Assembly: GCA_021791715.1 (NCBI GenBank)
Contig: JAJYWB010000052.1
Location: forward strand, 1-44,432
Direction: 5' to 3'
DNA length: 44,432 nt
Source: Planctomycetota bacterium
GTDB taxonomy: Bacteria > Planctomycetota > Planctomycetia > Isosphaerales > Isosphaeraceae
Of the stretch, positions 24,966 to 32,779 are shown piece by piece (position 1 is the stretch's first letter; each line of letters opens with the position of its first letter). Under the pieces are notes generated by a model, which did not search any database, was not told the DNA's origin, and worked only from the letters and a program-made list of their open reading frames with translations. Made by a program: the position numbers and the translations under genes.

Positions 24966-26927
24966 TTATTGATGTTTAGTGATTTGTTCCAATTGGGTGC
25001 GGAATTTGACGATCGCGGCGCGGGACGAAGGTAAAGCCGAGAGGTCGCGTTCCTCGCGCGGGTCGGCGGCGAGATCATAAAGTTCTTCGCGTCCGTCGGA
25101 ATTACGGATGTAAACCTTGCCGTCGGCGATCAGCGACTTCATCGGCCCTTGCCAGGCGGGGGGACAGCTTTCGAAGTCGAGGTTGCGTTCGCGAATCGAG
25201 ACTTCGGTCAGAATGGGATCTTCTTCGGGGAGCGCGTTCGGGTCTTTCGGTTTCCAGAAGCGCGCCAGCGAACGTCCGGGAAACGGCGATCGATCCTCCA
25301 AACCGAGGAGGTCGACGACGGTCGCGGGAATATCGCGAAGCGACACGGGATCGGCGACGACTCGACCCGCGGGGACGCCGCGTTCGGGAGCTACGATGAT
25401 CAAAGGAACCCTCGTCTCGCCGCGATAAAGGCTTTTGCTGTGCCCGTAAACCTGATGTTCACCCCACATTTCGCCGTGATCGCCGGCGATCACAATCGCC
25501 GTGTTTTTCAGCTCGCCGCGACGTTCAAGCTCTTCAAGATATACACCTAATTGTTTATCCATATAGGCGATGCAATCGTCGTAGGCGTCGCGCGCCAGTT
25601 CGAGTTCGCGGTCGGATAGTTGCGATTTGGGGATATCGAACCAGGTTTTAAGCATCGCCTTATCCGATTCGGAGACGGGCTCGTTCACGAATTGATACGA
25701 GTTTCCCTCGGGAAGGAGGAACGGGTCGTGCGCGTCGGTGTAATTCAAGAAGGCGAAGAAAGGTCGCCCGTCGCGGCGGGGGGACGACAACCAATCGAGC
25801 GCCTCGCGATCGACCGTGTCGGCGAATCTCCCCTCGCAATTTCCTCCCGGAATCGCGACGCCCCACCAAATCGCGAGATCGAACAATCGAAATAGTATGC
25901 CATTACTTTTTAATATTTCAAACGTCGATATCTTACGATTTTCCGCATAATCATAATAGCGAACGAACCCTCGATCGAGTCCGAACCGCGCGTTGCAGTA
26001 AAAGGCGTTGCCCGCGAAGCCTCCCGTCGCGTAGCCCTCGGACGAGAGAAATTCGGCGAGGGTGGGAATCGATCGGTCGAGCGCGGCGCCGACGTTCGCT
26101 CCGGTTTCGAAGGCCCATTTCCCCGTGAAGATGCTCGCGTGCGAGGGAAGCGTCCAATCGGCGGTCGCACGCGCCTGCTCGAACCGCACGCCTCGCCGCG
26201 CGAGACGATCGAGATTGGGGGTCGTATCGCGGTTGTAGCCGTAAGCTCCAAGCGCGTCGGCTCGCACGGTGTCGAGGACGATCAAAAGGACGTTGGGAGA
26301 GGCCGGCTTCGCGGGGGGAAGGCTCGCCGCGGCGATCTCCTCGGCGGTTTGAACGCGGCGGTAAGTTATCCCGATGAAAATCGCGTCGAACGCGATCAAG
26401 ACTGGCAAACTGAGCGTGACGACCCGACCGAACTCGGTCGATCGCTCACGGATTCTCCGCGCCAAAAAAGCCGCGACCCCCGCCGTGATCGCCAAATACG
26501 CTAACACATACATACCTTGAATCGCAAACGCGACGGGGAGGATCGTCAAAAAGCAGTAGCCGAAAACAACCCAACGGAGAACGAGAGTCGATCGCGGACG
26601 AATCGCGACGATCAGGCTCGCGATCGCGGTCGCGGCGGCGAAGATCGCCAAATTCGCGAGCGGCGCCATCCAGATCCAGTTGCGATTGACGCGCAAGAGT
26701 TCGGGCATGATACGCGGATCGATCGCGTCGCGAATCAAGATCGCGGCGACCTCGAGCGGCCCCGCGACAAGGCCGAACCAGAACCCCGTCGCAATCGTCG
26801 CGATCAGGCCGAGGCGATGCTCGCGAGGAATCGCGACCGCGTTTTCGGTTTCGCCCGATGAGCCGGCCGCGGCGACGAACTCCCGCCGCGCGAACGCCGT
26901 CGCCCCCTTCGTCGTCGATCGCGTCAT
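24966..26927 (-). CDS. Membrane-anchored sulfatase/phosphotransferase-like enzyme with Thr at the nucleophile position
   Basis: A 653-residue protein from ATG 26927, chosen because AAGGAGG lies eight bases upstream; the frame stays open 11 codons further. About five membrane helices (within residues about 35-205) precede an alkaline-phosphatase-superfamily domain: NVLLIVLDTVRADALGAYGY (metal Asp), TTPNLDRLARRGVRFEQA, then WTLPSHASIFTG, and IVIAGDHGEMWGEH with a later GHSKSLYRGETRVPLI. In sulfatases the nucleophile is a Cys or Ser of C/S-x-P-S/A-R matured to formylglycine; here the aligned residue is Thr 259 and the Arg is His. Thr is the nucleophile in LtaS-like phosphoglycerol transferases, so a phosphoryl or phosphoglycerol transfer role is as likely as sulfate hydrolysis. 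No maturase gene is nearby. A 46-residue membrane protein lies 100 bases upstream on the same strand. Confidence 0.88.
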   Translation of the reverse strand: MTRSTTKGATAFARREFVAAAGSSGETENAVAIPREHRLGLIATIATGFWFGLVAGPLEVAAILIRDAIDPRIMPELLRVNRNWIWMAPLANLAIFAAATAIASLIVAIRPRSTLVLRWVVFGYCFLTILPVAFAIQGMYVLAYLAITAGVAAFLARRIRERSTEFGRVVTLSLPVLIAFDAIFIGITYRRVQTAEEIAAASLPPAKPASPNVLLIVLDTVRADALGAYGYNRDTTPNLDRLARRGVRFEQARATADWTLPSHASIFTGKWAFETGANVGAALDRSIPTLAEFLSSEGYATGGFAGNAFYCNARFGLDRGFVRYYDYAENRKISTFEILKSNGILFRLFDLAIWWGVAIPGGNCEGRFADTVDREALDWLSSPRRDGRPFFAFLNYTDAHDPFLLPEGNSYQFVNEPVSESDKAMLKTWFDIPKSQLSDRELELARDAYDDCIAYMDKQLGVYLEELERRGELKNTAIVIAGDHGEMWGEHQVYGHSKSLYRGETRVPLIIVAPERGVPAGRVVADPVSLRDIPATVVDLLGLEDRSPFPGRSLARFWKPKDPNALPEEDPILTEVSIRERNLDFESCPPAWQGPMKSLIADGKVYIRNSDGREELYDLAADPREERDLSALPSSRAAIVKFRTQLEQITKHQ

Positions 26928-27027
26928 CAATCGATCCTCCTTGATCTTTTGATATTTCAACCAATCGCGGTCGCTCCGATCGTCGATTCGTCGTCGATCA
27001 CAATCGGGCTAGCGGATATTTGCATGA

Positions 27028-27168
27028 TTATTTTTTCATGATTTTGCGCGAGACGGTCGCGACGAAGCGGAGGGAATTCCGTCCCATCATCAGCAATCCG
27101 CCGACGACGATCGCGACGACCGAGGTCATGGGAAGGAAGGTATCGGGACCGAGATAGGCGAACGTCAT
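27028..27168 (-). CDS. Small membrane protein, 46 residues
   Basis: A short reading frame with good gene-like properties. ATG 27168 has AAAGGAG nine bases upstream, codon choice matches the surrounding genes (ATC, GTC, GCG, TCG), and the product has one strong hydrophobic segment (FLPMTSVVAIVVGGLLMMG) followed by a basic C-terminus ending KIMKK. The layout is extracytoplasmic N-terminus, one membrane helix, positive inside tail. I recall similar short proteins beginning MxFAYLGP-x-T and containing GRNSLR in other Planctomycetota, but this could not be checked. It is on the same strand as the sulfatase-like gene, which starts 100 bases downstream, so it may be its upstream partner. Function unknown. 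Confidence 0.65.
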   Translation of the reverse strand: MTFAYLGPDTFLPMTSVVAIVVGGLLMMGRNSLRFVATVSRKIMKK

Positions 27169-27427
27169 CGCTTCGAACTCCTTTGTGGAAGCGGGGTCGA
27201 TTCGTTTCGGTCGTCGTGAACCGGCGAGTTCAGGGCGAACCCGAGAGATCGTCGACGACGGTTGAGAAGACCACGTCCTTGGATGGAACCTCGTGTTCCA
27301 CCACGTTTCGACCGGCGTGAGTTATAAAACGAATCGGCGGGAGCGCGAAGACGGATCGAACCGATCCCGACCGTTTTTCAAGGGCATTTTTCGCGATTTA
27401 TCACCAATTCTCAGGCGATTGTAAAGT

Positions 27428-27441
27428 GGATTTTAAAATCC
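27428..27441. promoter_or_regulatory. Perfect 14-bp palindrome, candidate operator
   Basis: GGATTTTAAAATCC is a perfect inverted repeat in the divergent intergenic region, about 250 bases before the AAA ATPase gene and 260 bases before the small membrane protein gene. Its AT core and lack of loop fit a dimeric DNA-binding protein better than an RNA hairpin. No cognate regulator is encoded next to it. Confidence 0.35.
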
Positions 27442-27570
27442 GTGTCGACGAGATGCGATATCGAAGCGATTCGTTCCCCTTCGGGTCCGAAACGACTCTC
27501 GGTTTCACGCTTTGAACTCGACCGTCGATCCGTTAGCTTATTCTTGAGTCCGGAACGAAACCTTCAATCC

Positions 27571-27608
27571 AAGCCGTTATCGACCGCCCAAGCCGTTATC
27601 GACCGCCG
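27571..27608. repeat. 19-bp tandem duplication
   Basis: AAGCCGTTATCGACCGCC occurs at 27571 and again at 27590, head to tail, differing only in the last base of the 19-bp unit. It lies about 80 bases upstream of the AAA ATPase start. It may be a simple slippage duplication or a doubled binding site. Confidence 0.85.
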
Positions 27609-27689
27609 CTTTGTTCAGAAACGATCGCGATCGTTATCTCGCGGATCTCGATCGGAACCGAATTCTCAAAAAGGCTTGCAAAGTATTTT

Positions 27690-29045
27690 ATGTTCACAAA
27701 AAAAATCAAGCTTGATGTTCTTATCAAAAATCATTTCAAGCCGATTTCGACCGATCGTTTAGCGCTGACCGAACGAAAGTTTCCCGACCGCGTCCGATCC
27801 GACCTGCAAAAGGGCCTGGAACGTTTTCTCGGCGACGGAGTCGCGATTCGCGGATTTCTCGGTATTTTGAACGTTTATGGTAATACGATGGGGATTGATT
27901 TCGCGGGTTTATTGGTGAAAGGTCATCGCGAATATCATCCGTCGCCGCCGGTTTACGACGAGGTCGACGTCGGCGAGGATCGACCGATCCGCTGTCTGAA
28001 AAACGGCCTCTGGTTGCTCGAACGAGAGGGAATGAAGTTCGCCGTCCTGATGGAACGACGATTTCAATTCGAACGACCCGAAGGAATCAAGGTGCAGGTG
28101 GCCGCTCTCGACGACGAACACGGCCTCGACGAGGCCGGCAAATTGTTCGACCTCCTCGAAGACGCGGTCAAAAAATCGGTTTCCTACCGCGGCAAGATTC
28201 TTTCACTCGAAAACAATGATATGTATACAGGAGAATCAACTGGAATTCGCGTTCATCGCTTGCCGTCGATCGATCGGGATCGCGTGATTCTGCCGTCTCG
28301 GACTCTCGAATTAATCGAGCGTAACGTTCTAAGGTTTGTCGATCAGAGATCGAGGCTCGCCGAGCGGGGCCAGGCGACCAAGAAGGGGCTTTTGTTTTAC
28401 GGACCGCCGGGGACGGGAAAAACGCACACGATTCGATACCTCGCCGGCGCTTTGAAGGGACATACCACGCTTTTGATCACCGCGGAGCAAATCACGCTAT
28501 TATCTGAATATATGACGTTAGCTCGTCTCTTGCAACCCTGCCTTGTCGTGATCGAAGACGTCGATTTGATCGCCAAGGATCGTCGAGAGATGTCGGGACC
28601 GTGCGAGGAGGCTCTTTTGAATAAGTTGCTCAACGAAATGGACGGCCTCAATCCCGACAGCCGGATCCTCTTCATTCTTACGACGAATCGGCCCGAGACG
28701 CTCGAATCGGCGCTCGCTTCGAGGCCCGGTCGGGTCGATCAGGCGATCGAATTCCCCCTCCCCGACAATCTCGGACGCGAGCGACTCGTCGATCTTTATT
28801 CCAAAGGGCTTTCGGTTTCCGACGACGTGAAACGCGAGATCGTCGTTCGCACCGCGGGGGTGAGCGCGTCGTTCATCAAAGAATTGATGCGCCGATGCGC
28901 TCAGTTCCAGCTCGAGCGAAGCGACGACGGCGCGGTCGAGATCGACGACTTTGAGTTCGCGCTCGACGAGATGCTCTTCAGCGGCGGGTCGCTCAATCGC
29001 AAACTGCTCGGGGCGTCGATCGAGGGTGATCATTCATGTCGATAA
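27690..29045 (+). CDS. AAA-family ATPase (BCS1/Cdc48-like single module)
   Basis: A 451-residue protein. The first ~210 residues are an N-terminal region I do not recognise; the rest is one classical AAA module: Walker A GPPGTGKTH (about 238-246), Walker B CLVVIEDVDLIA (near 285), sensor 1 ILFILTTNRPE, arginine-finger region SRPGRVDQAIEFPLPD, and a C-terminal helical lid. There is no zinc-protease motif (so not FtsH) and no membrane helix, so it probably remodels protein complexes using ATP in the cytoplasm. The stop overlaps the start of the following MFS transporter gene by 10 bases, implying translational coupling. The start at ATG 27690 has only a weak purine-rich site upstream. Partner or substrate unknown. 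Confidence 0.88.
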   Translation: MFTKKIKLDVLIKNHFKPISTDRLALTERKFPDRVRSDLQKGLERFLGDGVAIRGFLGILNVYGNTMGIDFAGLLVKGHREYHPSPPVYDEVDVGEDRPIRCLKNGLWLLEREGMKFAVLMERRFQFERPEGIKVQVAALDDEHGLDEAGKLFDLLEDAVKKSVSYRGKILSLENNDMYTGESTGIRVHRLPSIDRDRVILPSRTLELIERNVLRFVDQRSRLAERGQATKKGLLFYGPPGTGKTHTIRYLAGALKGHTTLLITAEQITLLSEYMTLARLLQPCLVVIEDVDLIAKDRREMSGPCEEALLNKLLNEMDGLNPDSRILFILTTNRPETLESALASRPGRVDQAIEFPLPDNLGRERLVDLYSKGLSVSDDVKREIVVRTAGVSASFIKELMRRCAQFQLERSDDGAVEIDDFEFALDEMLFSGGSLNRKLLGASIEGDHSCR

Positions 29046-30676
29046 ATAATCAATCAACGCCCCTCAAGGCCGACCGCCGTGCATGGGGTGTTTGCTGGCT
29101 CCTCTTCGCGTCGACGACGCTTTGCTACATGGACAGGCAGGCGATCGCGCTCGTCGCCGTGAATATCAAAAGCGAATTTCATATTAATAATGAAATGTTC
29201 GGCTGGGTGATCTCGGCGTTCGCACTTTCGTACGCGTTGTTTCAGGTTCCCGCGGGATTTCTCGCGGACCGTTACGACGTGAGGCGGACGTACGCGATCG
29301 CGGTATTGGCTTGGTCGATCGCGGCGATCGCGATGGGGTTCGCTCCGACGCTCTTGATCTTGATGCTCCTGCGCGCCGCTCTGGGAGTCGGCGAGGCGTT
29401 CAACTGGCCGTGCGCGCTCAAAACCACCGAACGGCTCCTCCCCCCGGCCGACCGAAGCCTTGGAAACGGTATATTCAACTCGGGAGCCGCGGTCGGAGCG
29501 GTTCTCACGCCGTTGATCGTGCCGATCGTCGCGGCGCGATTCGGCTGGCGGGTCGCGTTCGCGATCGTCGGCGGCCTGGGCTTCGCGTGGCTCGCCGCGT
29601 GGGTCGCTTCGGTCCGCGGAGAAACGGGAAGAAAGATCGGTCGATCGCCCGCCGACGATCAAGCCGATACCGAACAAGATCGTACCGATCGATATCTCTC
29701 ACATAAAAGCGATCCCGATTCCAACTTTCCGGTCGGCGATTCTCGCTCACGTTTACATCAACATTTATTAACATACAGTATTTTCTTGATTCATACGATC
29801 GTATCGAGTTTGATCGGGATCGCGTGTTATCGATCGGGGCTCGGATTGTACGCGATCTGGATCGCGATCGCGGTGTTCATGGTCGATCTGTTGATTTTGG
29901 CGGCGATTCTGCCGCGTCGCGTTTTGGCGGGGGCGGAATGGGCCGAGAGCTTGGGCGAGCTCGCGCGAAACCGCCGGTTCCTTACGCTCGCGATCGTGAG
30001 CATATCGGTTAACGTTTGCTGGCATTTTTTGATTAATTGGTTGCCTTCATACTTACAACAGGATCGCGATTGGAGATTTTTGATCGATCCCCCCGTGCGG
30101 TCAGGTTGGGCGATCGAACGTGGAATCGCGACGGTTTTGTCCGCCTTATCGAAACTGATTCAATCCGGCGGGGGCGACGCGGCTTCTCCCGAGAGGACGA
30201 TCGCGGCGATGTTGAGCGCGATCCCGTTCCTCGCAGCCGATTTCGGCAATCTGCTCGGAGGCGCCGCTTCGCGCAAAACGTCGCGCTACGTTTCGTCCCC
30301 CGCCGCGGCGCGCGGGATCGTTATGTTTATCAGCGCGCTATTGATTTTCTCGGCGGTATTTGTCGTTAAAGTTGAAAGCGCGACAATTGTTTTGGCGTTG
30401 TTGGCGATCACGGCGCTCGGAGCGGCATCTTATATGGCGAATTACTTCGCGTTTTGCCAGGAGGTGTCGCGGCGCCATACAGGACTCGTCGTCGGTTATC
30501 TGGGCGCCCTAGGAAACCTCTTCGCCGCGGGTTTTCACCCGTTCGCGGGAAAAGTGCGCGATCAAACGGGGAGCTTCGGTTTGTTGTTCTTAATCGTCGG
30601 AATCCTCCCGTTTATCGGCGTCGCCGCGCTCGGCTTGGGTTGGGGCTGGTCGAGCGGAACGAACGAATCGACTTAA
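29036..30676 (+). CDS. MFS transporter, anion:cation symporter-like, with extra central helices
   Basis: A 546-residue major facilitator. The first six helices are typical of the hexuronate/glucarate (ACS) branch: WLLFASTTLCYMDRQAIALV in helix 1, the loop 2-3 motif GFLADRYDVRR, and LRAALGVGEAFNWPCALKT. After helix 6 there is a long hydrophilic loop (about residues 195-245), then two hydrophobic segments (LLTYSIFLIHTIVSSLIGIA and IWIAIAVFMVDLLILAAILP) before the second half resumes at SLGELARNRRFLTLAIV. A further hydrophilic insertion sits near 345-395. ACS proteins usually have about 430 residues, so roughly 110 are extra. It overlaps the AAA ATPase gene by 10 bases and is followed 22 bases later by the TPR-sulfotransferase. 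The substrate is probably an organic anion, but that is inference from family only. Confidence 0.88.
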   Translation: MSINNQSTPLKADRRAWGVCWLLFASTTLCYMDRQAIALVAVNIKSEFHINNEMFGWVISAFALSYALFQVPAGFLADRYDVRRTYAIAVLAWSIAAIAMGFAPTLLILMLLRAALGVGEAFNWPCALKTTERLLPPADRSLGNGIFNSGAAVGAVLTPLIVPIVAARFGWRVAFAIVGGLGFAWLAAWVASVRGETGRKIGRSPADDQADTEQDRTDRYLSHKSDPDSNFPVGDSRSRLHQHLLTYSIFLIHTIVSSLIGIACYRSGLGLYAIWIAIAVFMVDLLILAAILPRRVLAGAEWAESLGELARNRRFLTLAIVSISVNVCWHFLINWLPSYLQQDRDWRFLIDPPVRSGWAIERGIATVLSALSKLIQSGGGDAASPERTIAAMLSAIPFLAADFGNLLGGAASRKTSRYVSSPAAARGIVMFISALLIFSAVFVVKVESATIVLALLAITALGAASYMANYFAFCQEVSRRHTGLVVGYLGALGNLFAAGFHPFAGKVRDQTGSFGLLFLIVGILPFIGVAALGLGWGWSSGTNEST

Positions 30677-30698
30677 AGTTCATGTGGCGAGGGTCGCG

Positions 30699-32576
30699 AT
30701 GGCGATCGACCTTAACGAAGCGATTGAACATCACCGAATGGGTCGACTTGATATCGCCGCGAGAGCGTATCGCGCGGCGCTCGCGGAGAATCCCGATCGA
30801 TCGCGCGCGCTCCATTTGTTGGGATTGGTCGAGCTTCAATACGGTCGCGCGAACGCGGCTTTTGAACTGATCGATCGAGCGATCGCTCTTGATCCCAATG
30901 AACCTTCGTATCACGCGAGCCTCGCCGAGGTTCACTGGGCGCTCGGACGGCGCGACCTCGCCGTTGAAAGTCACCGTAAGTCGCTCGCTCTTAAGCCCGA
31001 TCAGCCCGAAGTTTTGTGCAATCTCGGCGCGACACTTGTCGAACAAGACGATCTTGAAGCCGCGATCGCGTGTTTTCGCGCGGCGATCGGGCTCGCTCCG
31101 TCGTTCTTCGCGGCGCACAACAATTTGGGAAACGCGCTGCAACTTCGAGGGGAGCGGGTCGAGGCGATTCAACACTTGCGGATCGCGATCGCGATCAATC
31201 CCTCGTCGGCCGAGGTTCACGCGAACCTCGCGGGGGTGCTTTTCGATCGCGGCGAATACGCGCCGGCTCTTCAACACGCGGTCGAGGCCGTTCGGCTCGC
31301 GCCGCGATTCACGGTCGCTCGGGTTCGACTGGGAAACATCCTCCACGCGCTCGGAAGGGTCGATGAAGCCGAGACATGCTTGCGCGAAGCGATTCGGATC
31401 GATCCCGGATTTTCGGAGGCGCGCGCGGCGCTCGCGACGGTGCTCGACGATCTCGGTAATTCGGATCAAGCGACCCTCGAATATCGCGAGGCGCTGAGGC
31501 TCCGCCCGCGCGATCCCGCGGTCCTCGCGCGGCTCGCGACCAAACTTCGAGAAAAGCTTCCCGCCGACGATCGAGCCTTGATTGAAGATTTGCTCAAAGA
31601 CTCGAATCTAAAATGCGATGAGAGACGCGATCTTCTTTTCGGTTTGGTTCAAACGCTCGACGCCGAGGGGGAATACGACCGCGCCGCCGTACTCGCGAAC
31701 GAGGCGAACGCGCTGCGACGAGACGATTTCATCAAGCGCGGTATGAGATACGATCCCGATTCACACACAAGACTTGTCGATCAATGGATTCAAGCGTTCA
31801 CTCCGGCGTTTTTTGAACGTGTTCGCGGTTTCGGGGTCGAAACCGAGCTGCCTGTCTTCATCGTGGGGGCGCCTCGTTCGGGAACGACGTTGACCGAGCA
31901 GATTCTGGCGAGCCTGCCTGGAGTCTTCGGAGCGGGAGAAACGCCGCTCGCACAAGAATGTTTTGACGCGTTGGTCGCCGCGACGTCGCCTTCGAATTCG
32001 CTCGACGAATGTTTAAGCAAACTCGACAAGGAAACGGCGCGACGGTTGGCGAACGATTGGTTGCGACGACTCGAGGCGACGGGGGGATCGGCCGCGCGGA
32101 TCGTCGACAAGATGCCCGAGAACACGAGGCATCTCGGCTTGATCGCGGCGCTGTTTCCGCGCGCCAAAATCATCCACTGCCGGCGCGACCCGCGAGACGT
32201 CGCGATTTCTTGCTGGTTAACGAACTTCGGACGGCTCAACTGGGCGAACGATCCCGATCATATCGCTCGGCGGATCGCCGATCATCGACGGCTGATCGAG
32301 CACTGGCTCGCCGCGCTTCCCGCGCCGATTCTTGAGATCGATTACGAATCGATCGTCGCCGATCTGGAATCGGCGGCGAAACGGATCGTTTCGTGGTGCG
32401 GCGTCGATTGGAACGACGCTTGTCTGTCGTTTCACACGACGCGTCGAGCCGTTCTCACGCCGAGCGCGCATCAGGTGCGCCGGCCGATTTACGATCGATC
32501 CCCGAGTCGCGGACGAGCTTACGAGAAGTCGCTTCCAGCGTTGTTCGACAGACTTAGACATCATAATGTTATTTAA
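30699..32576 (+). CDS. TPR-repeat sulfotransferase
   Basis: A 625-residue protein from ATG 30699, selected because GAGGG lies five bases upstream; a GTG at 30684 is possible. The N-terminal half (about 5-290) is made of consecutive tetratricopeptide repeats, for example ARAYRAALAENPDRSRALHLLGLV and CFRAAIGLAPSFFAAHNNLGNAL. The C-terminal half (about 385-620) is a PAPS-dependent sulfotransferase: 5'-phosphosulfate loop FIVGAPRSGTTLTEQIL (from about 388) and 3'-phosphate site CRRDPRDVAISCW (near 493). TPR-sulfotransferases are common in Planctomycetota and Proteobacteria and resemble tyrosylprotein sulfotransferases, but acceptors are mostly unknown. There is no signal peptide. It is the third gene of a probable operon with the AAA ATPase and the MFS transporter. 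Confidence 0.9.
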   Translation: MAIDLNEAIEHHRMGRLDIAARAYRAALAENPDRSRALHLLGLVELQYGRANAAFELIDRAIALDPNEPSYHASLAEVHWALGRRDLAVESHRKSLALKPDQPEVLCNLGATLVEQDDLEAAIACFRAAIGLAPSFFAAHNNLGNALQLRGERVEAIQHLRIAIAINPSSAEVHANLAGVLFDRGEYAPALQHAVEAVRLAPRFTVARVRLGNILHALGRVDEAETCLREAIRIDPGFSEARAALATVLDDLGNSDQATLEYREALRLRPRDPAVLARLATKLREKLPADDRALIEDLLKDSNLKCDERRDLLFGLVQTLDAEGEYDRAAVLANEANALRRDDFIKRGMRYDPDSHTRLVDQWIQAFTPAFFERVRGFGVETELPVFIVGAPRSGTTLTEQILASLPGVFGAGETPLAQECFDALVAATSPSNSLDECLSKLDKETARRLANDWLRRLEATGGSAARIVDKMPENTRHLGLIAALFPRAKIIHCRRDPRDVAISCWLTNFGRLNWANDPDHIARRIADHRRLIEHWLAALPAPILEIDYESIVADLESAAKRIVSWCGVDWNDACLSFHTTRRAVLTPSAHQVRRPIYDRSPSRGRAYEKSLPALFDRLRHHNVI

Positions 32577-32779
32577 TTGTTTTCGGCTTAAGTATCGGCG
32601 AGAGGTCTTGTGGATGCGATTGTTTTTGTAAAGTTATATAATTATTTCAAATGAAATTGGATTACTCCGAATGAAAAATTACGGGTATCGGCGGGTCTCG
32701 CTTGGAGGATAAGATGCGTTTGTTGCGCTAAGAACAAGCAAGCCGTATTCGACCGGCGTCGCCTGTGCGGGGGGACGAA

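Larger units (their letters stand above)
27169..27689. other. Intergenic region between divergent genes
   Basis: These 521 bases separate the leftward small-protein gene from the rightward AAA ATPase gene and must hold both promoters. Visible elements are a short hairpin (TGGAAC/GTTCCA, 27284-27300), a perfect 14-bp palindrome (27428-27441) and a 19-bp tandem duplication (27571-27608). No further gene is supported; an open frame starting near 27442 reads the duplication and lacks a ribosome binding site. Confidence 0.6.

Noticed and set aside
27442..27762. Open frame of 106 codons before the AAA ATPase gene
   Set aside because: It spans the 19-bp duplication, overlaps the ATPase start in another frame and has no ribosome binding site or family pattern.
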